Assembly (NCBI RefSeq): GCF_010726085.1
Contig: NZ_AP022560.1
Coordinates: 2,666,001-2,730,000 of the forward strand
DNA: 64,000 nucleotides
From: Mycolicibacterium moriokaense
GTDB lineage: Bacteria; Actinomycetota; Actinomycetes; Mycobacteriales; Mycobacteriaceae
Reading direction: 5' to 3'
The position numbers and the translations under genes are program-made. The notes beneath the pieces are model-generated. The model saw only the letters and a program-made list of their open reading frames with translations. It ran no database searches and was not told where the DNA came from. This document shows positions 49,985 through 58,178 of the stretch, piece by piece. How positions within the stretch are numbered: position 1 is the stretch's first letter; the number at the start of each line of letters is the position of its first letter.

Positions 49985-50823
49985 TGTGGCGGCTGAGGGT
50001 GGTGCATTCCACCGGCTACGCATACAAGTCACCGGTGACGGCGTCGTTCAACGAGGCGCGGTTGACGCCGCGATCGGATTCGCGCCAGAACGTCATCCTC
50101 AACCGCGTCGAAACCATCCCTGCGACAAGGTCATACCGTTACGTCGACTACTGGGGCACCGCGGTGACAGCGTTCGACCTGCACGCCCCGCATACCGAGT
50201 TGGAGGTGACGTCGTCGTCGGTGGTGGAGACCGACCGCGACGATCTACCGAGGAAGGAAGTGGGTTGGGACGACCTGCATTCGGAGGCGGTGGTCGACAA
50301 GTTCGACGAAGTGCTGAGCCCGACTGACTACACGCCGAGCAGTAAGCGGATCGCGCGGGTGGGGCAACGCATCGCCAAGTATCACGACCCGCATGAGGCC
50401 GTCATCGCGGCGGCGAACTGGGTGTACAGCGAACTGGAATACGTGCCGGGGACGACGGGTGTGCACTCGTCCGGACTGGACGCGCACCGCGAGGGCAAGG
50501 GTGTCTGCCAGGACTTCGCGCATCTGACGTTGATCCTGCTGCGCAGCATGGGAATTCCCGCTCGCTACGTATCGGGATATCTCCATCCGAACAAGAAGGC
50601 CAAGATCGACGAAACCATCGACGGCCAGAGCCATGCGTGGGTGCAGGCCTGGACAGGTGGCTGGTGGAACTACGACCCCACCAACGACTCCGAGATCAAC
50701 GAGCAGTACGTCAGCGTCGGTGTCGGCCGGGACTACTCGGACGTCAGCCCGCTCAAGGGCATCTACTCCGGCGAAGATTCGACCGACCTCGACGTCGTCG
50801 TGGAGATCACCCGGCTCGCCTGA
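49984..50823 (+). CDS. Transglutaminase-like cysteine protease family protein (Rv2409c type)
   Basis: A 279-residue protein: N-terminal beta domain (WRLRVVHSTGYAYKSPVTAS) and C-terminal transglutaminase core with the catalytic Cys in GKGVCQDFAHLTL, His in DGQSHAWVQAWT and Asp in WWNYDPTNDSEI. The length is as recalled for Rv2409c. It is the last gene of the three-gene set and overlaps the alpha-E gene by one base. It could cut or cross-link peptides made by the ATP-grasp partner; no signal peptide is seen, so it acts in the cytoplasm unless exported otherwise. Confidence 0.93.
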   Translation: MWRLRVVHSTGYAYKSPVTASFNEARLTPRSDSRQNVILNRVETIPATRSYRYVDYWGTAVTAFDLHAPHTELEVTSSSVVETDRDDLPRKEVGWDDLHSEAVVDKFDEVLSPTDYTPSSKRIARVGQRIAKYHDPHEAVIAAANWVYSELEYVPGTTGVHSSGLDAHREGKGVCQDFAHLTLILLRSMGIPARYVSGYLHPNKKAKIDETIDGQSHAWVQAWTGGWWNYDPTNDSEINEQYVSVGVGRDYSDVSPLKGIYSGEDSTDLDVVVEITRLA

Positions 50824-50846
50824 CCCTGCGTTGTGGGGTGCGGGCG

Positions 50847-50903
50847 CGAATCTGAACTTATGGCCGGGATTTCCGGGGGAACGGCGGCATAGGTTCAGAT
50901 TCG
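50847..50903. terminator. Bidirectional terminator hairpin
   Basis: CGAATCTGAACTTATG (50847-50862) pairs with CATAGGTTCAGATTCG (50888-50903) with one G-T pair, and GCCG/CGGC extend the stem inside. It sits between the convergent transglutaminase and RNase Z-like genes, 23 bp from one stop and 18 bp from the other. Confidence 0.75.
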
Positions 50904-50921
50904 GCGGCTGAGGAAGCTGGA

Positions 50922-51782
50922 CTAGCTGCTGGGTTTGGCGCACACCCCGGGGTGGACCTCGACGCGGTGCAGGTCGTCGCCCACCTCGATCTGCCGATCA
51001 AACGCAGTGGCGGCCAACGCGCGCCACTCGTCTTCCTGACCGGGCGCGATGGCGGGCACGTAGTGGGTGAGGATCAGGATGCCCACCCCGGCCCGCGCCG
51101 CGGTGGCGGCCGCTTCCTCGACCGACGAGTGGTAGTCGCAGATGTCGCGAATGCGCTGCATCGGCATGGCGTCGATCAGATCTTTGCGAATCACCGTGTG
51201 CACCAACGCACCTGCGCCGGAGGCCAGGGCGTCGAGGCTTTCGCACGGCACGGTATCGCCGGCCAGTACGACGGACGCGCCGTTGTGCTCGACACGAAAA
51301 CCGATGGTGGGAGCCACCGGACGGTGATCGGTCGGTGCCACCCGAATCTGTACGTCGTCCTGATCCCACACCGGACCGTCGGTGTATTCGCGCACCTCCA
51401 CCGGCGGCGGCGAGTTGAGGTCCGCGTGATGAGCGATGCGGTACCCGATGTCGAACCCGAACGCCTTGAGTGTGGCGTCGACGACCTCGGCGGTGCCCGG
51501 AGGACCGATGATCAGCAGCGGGGACGGCTCGGGCGTGAAATTGGAAACCCAGCGGGTGATGATCAGGTCGCCCAGATCGGCGATGTGGTCACTGTGCAGA
51601 TGCGTCAACAGCAGTGCCGTCAGCGCGCCCGCGCTGCTTCCCACGGCCGTCAGCCGTTGCTGCACACCCCGGCCGCAGTCAACCAGGAATGTCTGACCGC
51701 CGGCACGCACCAGGGTGGACGGGCCCGCCCGGTTCGCATCGGGGATAGGGCTTCCAGTACCTAGGAGCGTGACCTCAATCAT
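50922..51782 (-). CDS. Metallo-beta-lactamase fold hydrolase, RNase Z-like (Rv2407 type)
   Basis: A 286-residue protein of the RNase Z/arylsulfatase-like branch. [20 protein letters not shown] opens the fold, the zinc motif is [17 protein letters not shown] (H-x-H-x-D-H), further ligands are in [10 protein letters not shown] and [10 protein letters not shown]. tRNA 3'-end processing has been assumed for Rv2407, but general phosphodiesterase activity is possible. It is transcribed toward the transglutaminase gene, as in M. tuberculosis. The aldo/keto reductase gene lies 60 bp upstream on the same strand. Confidence 0.88.
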   Translation of the reverse strand: MIEVTLLGTGSPIPDANRAGPSTLVRAGGQTFLVDCGRGVQQRLTAVGSSAGALTALLLTHLHSDHIADLGDLIITRWVSNFTPEPSPLLIIGPPGTAEVVDATLKAFGFDIGYRIAHHADLNSPPPVEVREYTDGPVWDQDDVQIRVAPTDHRPVAPTIGFRVEHNGASVVLAGDTVPCESLDALASGAGALVHTVIRKDLIDAMPMQRIRDICDYHSSVEEAAATAARAGVGILILTHYVPAIAPGQEDEWRALAATAFDRQIEVGDDLHRVEVHPGVCAKPSS

Positions 51783-51842
51783 GGGGCTAGATATACCTGA
51801 ATCACCGGACCAGGTACACCAACACGGCGAGGCCGACGGCGC

Positions 51843-52862
51843 TTATTCGCGGCCGGCGGACACCCACCCCAGGTTGGCGAAGCGTTGGCCCGTCACTTTG
51901 TCCGCCGCGGCATCCAACGCCTCGATCTGTTGCGGTGTCAACGTCACCGACAGCGAGCCGAGGTTCTCTTCGACGCGGGCCGCCCGGCGGGTACCGGGGA
52001 TCGGCACGGCCGTCACTCCCAGGGTTTTGGCGCGGTACCGCAGCCAGGTCAGCGCCACCTGTGCCGGTGTCGCGCCCTGTTGTTCAGCGACCGATTTCAC
52101 GAGCTCGACGACCGCCAGGTTGGAGTCGAACGCGTCGTCGCTGAACCGGGGCATCTTTCGGCGGAAGTCGGTGGCAGGCAGGTCGTCGACGGCGCTGATG
52201 GTTCCGGTGAGGAAGCCACGGCCCAGCGGCGAGTACGGAACGAACCCGACACCGAGTTCGGCGGCCGCGGGTACGACGTTGACCTCGACGTCACGGCTCC
52301 AGATCGACCACTCGCTCTGTACTGCTGCGATCGGGTGCACCGCGACGGCGGCCCGCAGCTCATCGGCCGTCACCTCCGATAATCCGAGGTAGCGGACCTT
52401 GCCGGCGGTCACCAATTCGGCCATGGCGCCGACCGTCTCCTCGATCGGCACGCTCGTGTCGCGTCGGTGCATGTAGTAGAGGTCGACGACCTCCGTCTGC
52501 AGCCGCTGCAGGCTCTCGTCGATGCACTGGCGGACATAGGCGGCGTCGCCGCGCGCGACGAGCTGGCCCGCTGCGCGATCGGCCGGATTGCCGACGATGC
52601 CGAACTTGCTCGCCAGCGTCACCTCATCGCGACGATCGGCCAGAAGTTGGGAGATCAACAGTTCGTTGTTGCCGTTGCCGTAGATATTGGCGGTGTCGAT
52701 GAAGGTGACACCGAGGTCGAGGCAGCGATGCAACGTCGCCAGCGACTCGGCGTCATCCACCTCGCCATAGACCGGAGTCAGCGCCATCGCGCCGAAACCG
52801 ATTGCACTGACCTCCAATTCGTCACCCAGAGTGACGGTGGGTGCAGAGTGCGGGGTCGTCAT
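51843..52862 (-). CDS. Aldo/keto reductase
   Basis: A 339-residue NADPH-dependent AKR with the catalytic tetrad Asp and Tyr in FIDTANIYGNGNNELL, Lys in VTLASKFGI and His in DLYYMHRRD, and the cofactor segment VAVPIPGTRR-like PIPGTRRAARVEENLG near the end. The opening VTLGDELEVSAIGFGAMALT is typical of the AKR11/AKR13 type. GGAG precedes the ATG at 52862. In-frame codons upstream would run across the divergent CBS gene and are not used. In M. tuberculosis there is no such gene at this place as far as recalled, so it is probably an insertion. Substrate: small aldehydes or ketones, not specified. Confidence 0.92.
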   Translation of the reverse strand: MTTPHSAPTVTLGDELEVSAIGFGAMALTPVYGEVDDAESLATLHRCLDLGVTFIDTANIYGNGNNELLISQLLADRRDEVTLASKFGIVGNPADRAAGQLVARGDAAYVRQCIDESLQRLQTEVVDLYYMHRRDTSVPIEETVGAMAELVTAGKVRYLGLSEVTADELRAAVAVHPIAAVQSEWSIWSRDVEVNVVPAAAELGVGFVPYSPLGRGFLTGTISAVDDLPATDFRRKMPRFSDDAFDSNLAVVELVKSVAEQQGATPAQVALTWLRYRAKTLGVTAVPIPGTRRAARVEENLGSLSVTLTPQQIEALDAAADKVTGQRFANLGWVSAGRE

Positions 52863-53046
52863 GGTTCTCCGTTCACGTCGACGGTCGAATGACAAGCGAG
52901 AGACAAGCAGGTGCAGCGGCGAATACAACCGTTCTATTCCTACACAGGGGACTTTCAGCGTTTTTTGGGACACCGATGCCAAAACCTTTCGCGCAGCGCC
53001 ACGCGGACTTAGCCTGATGTGAGGCAGGTCACGAGCGGAGGCAACG

Positions 53047-53475
53047 ATGCGGATCGCGGACGTATTGCGGAGCAAGGGTGCGTCGGTGGCGACCATCACC
53101 CCGGAGACTTCGGTATCCGGGCTGCTCACCGAGCTTTCCGTGCACAACATCGGGGCGATGGTGGTGGTTTCGCCCGACGGTGTGGTCGGCATCGTCTCCG
53201 AGCGGGATGTCGTGCGGGCCCTGCAGAAGCGCGGGGCTGAGCTGCTGCGGGCGCCGGTGTCGGAGATCATGACCTCGTTCGTGGCGACGTGCGGTCCGAA
53301 CGACACCGTCGACAGCCTCAGCGCGCTGATGACGACCAAGCGGGTCCGGCACATCCCCGTCATGGAGAACGGCAGGCTCGCCGGGATCGTGAGCATCGGC
53401 GACGTCGTGAAGACGCGGATGGAGGAGCTCGAAGCGCAGCAGGAGCAGCTGCAGGCCTACATCACCCGTGGCTGA
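53047..53475 (+). CDS. CBS-domain pair protein (Rv2406c type)
   Basis: A 142-residue protein made of two CBS domains: ITPETSVSGLLTELSVHNIG with VVGIVSERDVVRAL, and CGPNDTVDSLSALMTTKRVR with LAGIVSIGDVVKTR. A coiled end MEELEAQQEQLQAYI follows. CBS pairs bind adenine nucleotides; the effect here is unknown. GGAGG lies before the ATG, and a TAGCCT hexamer at 53010-53015 may be the -10. Its stop lies eight bases inside the acetyltransferase gene, so both are made together. The length equals that recalled for Rv2406c. Confidence 0.92.
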   Translation: MRIADVLRSKGASVATITPETSVSGLLTELSVHNIGAMVVVSPDGVVGIVSERDVVRALQKRGAELLRAPVSEIMTSFVATCGPNDTVDSLSALMTTKRVRHIPVMENGRLAGIVSIGDVVKTRMEELEAQQEQLQAYITRG

Positions 53476-54082
53476 CATCGCGGTCGAGCCCGCCCAGCGG
53501 CACCACGTGGCCGACGTGTCGACGGTGCTGGCCCGCGCGTTCTACGACGATCCGGTGATGTCGTGGATGCTGCCCGACGACCGGACCCGGCTCAAGGCGC
53601 TGACGCGAGCCTTCGCCGGTCTTGCCCGCCATCATTTCCTGCCCCGCGCAGGGTCGGAAGTGGCCCGACGCGACGGCACGCTTGGTGGCGCCACGCTGTG
53701 GGATCCGCCGGGTCAGCGCAAGGCGGGCTGGTTTGAACAGCTCGCGATGATGCCCGTGATGCTGTGGGCGTTTCGCTCGCGGGCCCAGGCGAGCATGCAG
53801 GTGATGGAGCTGATGGAAGAGCACCATCCCGAGGAACCGCATTGGTATCTGATGGTGATCGGCAGCGACCCGTCCGTGCGCGGTGCGGGTTTCGGGCAGG
53901 CGCTGATGCGTTCGCGCCTGGACCGCTGCGACGCCGAAGGTGTGCCTGCGTATCTGGAGAACAGCAACCCGCGCAACGAGTCTTACTATCTGCGATTCGG
54001 ATTCGAGGTGTTGGGGGAGATCGAGTTGCCGGATGGTGGGCCCTCGATGTGGCCGATGTGGCGGGAGCCGCGGTCGGGCTAG
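53468..54082 (+). CDS. GNAT-family N-acetyltransferase
   Basis: A 204-residue acetyltransferase. The acetyl-CoA loop is DPSVRGAGFGQALMRSRLDR (R-G-x-G-x-G near residue 136-142) and PAYLENSNPRNESYYLRFGF is the C-terminal motif B. The N-terminal helix VSTVLARAFYDDPVMSWMLP is common in GNATs acting on small molecules. The GTG start overlaps the CBS gene by eight bases; the 3' end overlaps the convergent GT2 gene by four. Substrate unknown. Confidence 0.85.
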   Translation: MADIAVEPAQRHHVADVSTVLARAFYDDPVMSWMLPDDRTRLKALTRAFAGLARHHFLPRAGSEVARRDGTLGGATLWDPPGQRKAGWFEQLAMMPVMLWAFRSRAQASMQVMELMEEHHPEEPHWYLMVIGSDPSVRGAGFGQALMRSRLDRCDAEGVPAYLENSNPRNESYYLRFGFEVLGEIELPDGGPSMWPMWREPRSG

Positions 54083-55533
54083 CCGTCTGGCGCGCTGTGG
54101 GAACCTCGCAGCCCGAACCGGTGTTGACGCCCCCAGCGCTGCCCGCCGCCGAGGAAGGCGATCCACCCCAAAACCGCGCCGCATTGCAGCATCAGGCGGA
54201 ACGTCACCGGCTCGACGATCGTCATCGCCGCGATGCCGACAAGGCTTCCGCGGTTCGGATCGCCGACCCACCGTCGGTAGCGGCGCATGGCCCATACGCC
54301 GAAAACCACGTCGATGGCGAGCTTTCCCGCGACGACGAGAAGTACCGGACCGAGGATGTCGGTTTGCCTTGTCGCCGCGTACCCGATCAGCAGGCCGAGG
54401 GCCATGAGCCCGAAGATCGGCGCAAGGGTGTCGACGGCTTTGACGGGGAGCATCACGGTGCCCAACCGACCCATGCGTCGGTCGCCCGTCATCGCGCGAT
54501 ACCACCACTGCGTCTGCAGGAATCCGCCGAACCACCGTCGTCGCTGCCGCAGGAAGGCCGCAGCCGACCCCGGCGCCTCGGTGCGGGCCTGCGCGCCGCC
54601 CAGAACCTCGAATTTCCACGGCAGTCCGTGTTCGCCCGCGTACCGACGTAGCCGGTGCACCAGTTCGTAATCCTCGACCATGCAGACGTCGTCGAAGCCG
54701 CCGAGGTCGATGACGTGGTCGCGCCGAAAGCCGGCGAACGCACCGGATATCAGTTGCAGGCACTCGATGCGCATGAAGGCATAGCGGCCGAGGAAGTTGC
54801 GGACATATTCATAGGTCTGGAAGAACTGCCATATCCGCCCGACGACCGTGGGCCGGCACACCGGTGTGATGATGCCCGTTACGCCGGCCAGGTCCGGGTC
54901 GGCCGAGAATGCTTGACGCACAACGCCGATGGCCGGCCTTTCGAGGAGTGTGTCGCCGTCCACGGTGATGATGATGGCGGTATCGGTCGCGGTGAGAGCC
55001 GCGTTGAGGGCGTGGGCTTTTCCTCCGCGGGGCAGTCGGAGCCAGACGATCGACGTCGTCCCGCGCGTCACGGTCGCCTTCGCGCCGACATTCGGTTGCA
55101 ACAGTCCGAACTCAGCGCGGAGTACGTCGGCGGTGTCGTCGGTGGAACCGTCGTCGGCGATGACGATCTCGTTGGGTGGATCGTCCTGGCCGAGTAGCGC
55201 CTTCACCGTCGCGGGCAGCACGGCCGCTTCGTTGTGTACGGCAACCAGCACCGACAGGCTGAGACGCACGGCCGTCTCGCGAGGGCTGTCGCGCGCTGAG
55301 GTGATATTGCGGATCTGCCAGGCCGTGAAGGCGACCAACAGCGTGTCGTAGGCGAGATAGGCCACCCCGACCGACCACGCGAACAGCCCGCCCCTGCCGA
55401 AGGCGTTGAGGAACAGCGCCACCCAAGCCGCAAGCACCGCAAGGTTGATCAGCACGCTGACGGCAGGCGTCGGCGGCGGCGAGAGCCTTGATGAGTAGCG
55501 ACGCAGTGCGGAGGCGAGCTGTTCAGACAACAC
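54079..55533 (-). CDS. Membrane-bound family 2 glycosyltransferase
   Basis: A 484-residue GT-A fold enzyme with two N-terminal helices (VSVLINLAVLAAWVALFLNA and the next segment), the catalytic region SLSVLVAVHNEAAVLPATVK, IVIADDGSTDDTADVL, ITVDGDTLLE (the D-x-D), acceptor Asp in MVEDYELVHRLRR and the Q-x-x-R-W motif FLRQRRRWFGGFL; four more helices follow. This is the layout of processive beta-glycosyltransferases (PgaC, hyaluronan or cellulose synthases). GTG start with TACAAT five bases before. It is divergent from a second membrane enzyme and probably makes a surface polysaccharide or lipid with it. Confidence 0.88.
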   Translation of the reverse strand: MLSEQLASALRRYSSRLSPPPTPAVSVLINLAVLAAWVALFLNAFGRGGLFAWSVGVAYLAYDTLLVAFTAWQIRNITSARDSPRETAVRLSLSVLVAVHNEAAVLPATVKALLGQDDPPNEIVIADDGSTDDTADVLRAEFGLLQPNVGAKATVTRGTTSIVWLRLPRGGKAHALNAALTATDTAIIITVDGDTLLERPAIGVVRQAFSADPDLAGVTGIITPVCRPTVVGRIWQFFQTYEYVRNFLGRYAFMRIECLQLISGAFAGFRRDHVIDLGGFDDVCMVEDYELVHRLRRYAGEHGLPWKFEVLGGAQARTEAPGSAAAFLRQRRRWFGGFLQTQWWYRAMTGDRRMGRLGTVMLPVKAVDTLAPIFGLMALGLLIGYAATRQTDILGPVLLVVAGKLAIDVVFGVWAMRRYRRWVGDPNRGSLVGIAAMTIVEPVTFRLMLQCGAVLGWIAFLGGGQRWGRQHRFGLRGSHSAPDG

Positions 55534-55538
55534 GTGAG

Positions 55539-55544
55539 ATTGTA
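55539..55544 (-). promoter_or_regulatory. Predicted -10 element of the GT2 promoter
   Basis: The minus strand reads TACAAT five bases before the GTG at 55533, within a short AT-richer stretch shared with the divergent gene. Confidence 0.5.
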
Positions 55545-55598
55545 TTCATTCAAGATCGGTGGCGGAGGGTTCGGACGAATGACCGTCGAGCAGGTGTC

Positions 55599-57380
55599 AT
55601 GACGGTGTGGGCGGTGCTGTCGATCGCCGTGCTGTCGGGCGCCGTCACGACGATCGGGTTCGGTGCGCTGCTGTTTCCGTCCAAAGCATCGGCAGGTGAG
55701 CGGCTGCTGGGCGGTGCGCTGTTGACCGTGGGCGCCGTGGTTGTCGGGGTGCGGGTCCTGGGCGCGATTGGGGCGTTGTCGACGACGGTAGTGCTCGGTG
55801 CGGGTGTCGTGGTATCCGCGACTGTTGTTGCGGCGGTGTACATCCGGGGGTTGCCGTGGCTGCGGGTGCGGCCGCCGGTGAGCGTCGAAACGGTGCCGGT
55901 GCTGCTGGTCGCCGGGGGCGGGCTGGCGATCGCGACGATGGCGGCCTACCTGTTGCCGGTCTGGCAGTTCGATGCCTTGGGCTATCACCTGCCGTACGTG
56001 AACTTCACGCTGCAGCACGGCACTTTGGCCGACGTCCCCGTCGATGTTCCCTACGTATCCACCTATCCGCACAACGTCGAAAACGTCTTCGTCGCCTGGC
56101 GCGCCCTGCTTCCCGACGACCGGCTGGTCGAACTCGGTCATCTGCCGTTCGGGTTGCTCGGCGGTCTGGCGATTGCGGTGATCGCTCGTGGGCAAGGGGC
56201 GCGGCCAGCTACTGCGACGGCGGCCGGTGCGGCGTGGCTGACCCTGCCCGCGGTGTTTCTGCAACTGCCGACGAACTACGTCGACGTCGCGTCGGCGGCG
56301 CTGTTGCTCACCGCGATCGCGTTCGTGCTAGGGCCCGTCGACCGCACCAGAATGCTCCTCGCGGCGACCGCGCTCGGTCTGTTCGTGGGTTCGAAACCGA
56401 GCACACCCGTGGCGGCCCTCATCGTGTTCGCCGCACTGGTCGTGGTTGCGTGGCGGGCTGCTTCATGGCGCACGCTTGGCGTCGCGGGACTGCTCGTGCT
56501 GGTGCTCGGCGGCGAAACCTACGTGACCAACATTGTGCGACAAGGTAATCCGGTGTGGCCGGTGCGGATCGACGTCGGTCCGATTCACCTGCCCGGCCGG
56601 TATCCGATGTCGGAACTCCTGGCGTCGGGGGCGGGCGCGCCGCGCGCGAGCGGCAACCTCATCGAACGCGTCGTCACCTCGTGGACGACGATCTGGCCTC
56701 CGGTGCCGGCGTTCGACATGCGTGTCGGAGGTCTCGGTCTGCTGTTTCTGGCAGCACTGCCGGTCGCGCTGTTCCGCGCGGCCCGAACCCGCTCGGTACT
56801 GGTCGCGCTCGTCTTCTCCTCGACGCTCGCCACGCCCGACCCCGCGGTGGCGCGTTTCGTCCTGCCGTTCGCGGCACTGGTGCTGGCCTTCGCGGCGCCC
56901 GCGCTCGACCACCGGCGTATCGGCCGAGCGGCGCGTGTCGCGGTGTTCGGCCTGGTCGCACTCGTCGCCGCGCACAGCCTCTACGTCGCCTATCCCGGGC
57001 TGACCGGCGAGGGCCCCCCGCTGCGCGACTACTTCGGCATGACCGACGACGAGCGCCGCCGAGCCGTCGGGGCCGAAGGCCCGCCGACGAAGTTCATCGA
57101 CGCGGTCGAGCAGGTGGGCCCGGGCGAGATCACGCTGTTCGACCACACGCTCGAGCTGCCGTACTACGCCTGGCCGCCCGATCTGTCCCGCAGCGCCGCA
57201 CGCATCCCCGACGACGTGACGGCCGAGGCTGCCGACCGTCTCGTACACGACGACAACGTGCGGCTGCTCTTCGTCGGGCGGAACACCGCCGCGGGTGCGG
57301 CCGTGCGTCGTGACCTGCCCAGTTTCGTCCGGTTGTTCGACTGCAGGTTCTCGGCGTGTTCGGTCTACCTGCGACGGTGA
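55599..57380 (+). CDS. Polytopic membrane protein, possible GT-C glycosyltransferase
   Basis: A 593-residue protein with about 12 hydrophobic segments and a soluble C-terminal 120 residues. After the fourth helix the periplasmic loop VWQFDALGYHLPYVNFTLQH has an acidic residue followed by H, reminiscent of the modified D-x-D loop of GT-C lipid-linked sugar transferases; YPHNVENVFVAWRALLPDD follows. No family is certain. ATG 55599 is used; the in-frame ATG at 55488 would lie inside the divergent GT2 coding region. Likely paired with the GT2 enzyme, which could make the lipid-linked donor. Confidence 0.6.
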   Translation: MTVWAVLSIAVLSGAVTTIGFGALLFPSKASAGERLLGGALLTVGAVVVGVRVLGAIGALSTTVVLGAGVVVSATVVAAVYIRGLPWLRVRPPVSVETVPVLLVAGGGLAIATMAAYLLPVWQFDALGYHLPYVNFTLQHGTLADVPVDVPYVSTYPHNVENVFVAWRALLPDDRLVELGHLPFGLLGGLAIAVIARGQGARPATATAAGAAWLTLPAVFLQLPTNYVDVASAALLLTAIAFVLGPVDRTRMLLAATALGLFVGSKPSTPVAALIVFAALVVVAWRAASWRTLGVAGLLVLVLGGETYVTNIVRQGNPVWPVRIDVGPIHLPGRYPMSELLASGAGAPRASGNLIERVVTSWTTIWPPVPAFDMRVGGLGLLFLAALPVALFRAARTRSVLVALVFSSTLATPDPAVARFVLPFAALVLAFAAPALDHRRIGRAARVAVFGLVALVAAHSLYVAYPGLTGEGPPLRDYFGMTDDERRRAVGAEGPPTKFIDAVEQVGPGEITLFDHTLELPYYAWPPDLSRSAARIPDDVTAEAADRLVHDDNVRLLFVGRNTAAGAAVRRDLPSFVRLFDCRFSACSVYLRR

Positions 57381-57389
57381 TCATTTCTC

Positions 57390-57477
57390 CCCGCGAGCAG
57401 ACGCTAATACCCCCGACACGCCGCGGAAATGGGGGAGTTCACGTTCCCTTACCTACGGTGTGGGCCCAGCTCGCGGG
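57390..57477. terminator. Inverted repeat between convergent genes
   Basis: CCCGCGAGC (57390-57398) pairs with GCTCGCGGG (57469-57477) across a 70-base loop. The left arm overlaps CGCGAGCAGACGC (57392-57404), a near copy of the sequence in the loop of the 14621-14683 repeat. It lies between the GT-C-like gene and the Rv2405-type gene. Confidence 0.4.
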
Positions 57478-57483
57478 AGGAAG

Positions 57484-58074
57484 TCAGCTCCAGGAGTACT
57501 CGGCGCGCAGCCGCGCGGCGACCACCTCGAACGTCTCGCGCGACAGGATCGCGCCCTCGCGGCGGATGCCCTCCTCGGGCACGTCCAGCACGCGGTCCAG
57601 CCGCACCCAGCTGGCCCTGCCTTCGTAGTCCCAGGTCCCGCTGCCGATGCTCACCCAGTTGGGGTCGTCGCGGTGGTGGTCCTGGCTGGACAGCATCAGG
57701 CCGAGCAGGGTGGCCCGGTCGCGCCCAACGACCAGCACCGGCCGGTCCTTGCCCTTCGACGGGTCGTCCTCGTAGACCACCCACGTCCACACGATCTCGC
57801 CCGGGTCGGCGCGGCCGTCGAGGTCGGGGGCGTAGACCACCTTGCGGGCCCGGTGGGCGGTCGGGACGAAGTTCTGGCTCACCGGACGGCCCGCGGTGAT
57901 CGCGCGGGGCCCCTCGTCCGAAGCGCCCACGATGGCGTCGATGCCGAGCCTGATGCCCTGCTGGATACCGCGTGTGACGGTCTCGGACTGCAGCTGTTGG
58001 CGGATGAACTTCGGCGCCTCGTTGAACACCAGGTTCTCCGCAAACCTCTGGAAGGTCTTCCACGGCGGAGCCAT
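57484..58074 (-). CDS. PemK/MazF-fold family protein (Rv2405 type)
   Basis: A 196-residue protein. An N-terminal helical part (KTFQRFAENLVFNEAPKFI) is followed by a C-terminal domain starting RKVVYAPDLDGRADPGEIVW with VVYEDDPSKGKDRPVLVVGR, the opening of PemK/MazF-like barrels, ending in LRAEYSWS. Classic toxins of this fold cut RNA and are paired with an antitoxin; none is seen here, and the gene is part of the conserved backbone next to lepA, so a housekeeping role is as likely. It is divergent from lepA by 101 bp. Confidence 0.8.
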   Translation of the reverse strand: MAPPWKTFQRFAENLVFNEAPKFIRQQLQSETVTRGIQQGIRLGIDAIVGASDEGPRAITAGRPVSQNFVPTAHRARKVVYAPDLDGRADPGEIVWTWVVYEDDPSKGKDRPVLVVGRDRATLLGLMLSSQDHHRDDPNWVSIGSGTWDYEGRASWVRLDRVLDVPEEGIRREGAILSRETFEVVAARLRAEYSWS

Positions 58075-58164
58075 ATCCCCGAGCTTAGGCGAAGCCCGGT
58101 TGCCGCGATTGTGTCGACGGGGCCCCGGCTAGATACCCTGGTACTGCCCATCACACCGCTCACC

Positions 58165-58178
58165 AGGAGATTCCCATC
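58165..58178 (+). promoter_or_regulatory. Shine-Dalgarno and non-canonical start codon of lepA
   Basis: AGGAG at 58165-58169, six bases, then ATC at 58176. The reading frame between the upstream in-frame stop (58086) and the first ATG (58278) has no ATG, GTG or TTG, while the P-loop is already encoded before 58278. Confidence 0.6.

Noticed and set aside
52942..52975. DosR-like box upstream of the CBS gene (GGGGACTTTCAG)
   Set aside because: Only the left half matches the 20-bp consensus; the right half fails at most positions.
51843..53396. 517-codon form of the aldo/keto reductase
   Set aside because: The first 178 codons cover the divergent CBS gene and the gap; GGAG before ATG 52862 and the family start support the shorter protein.
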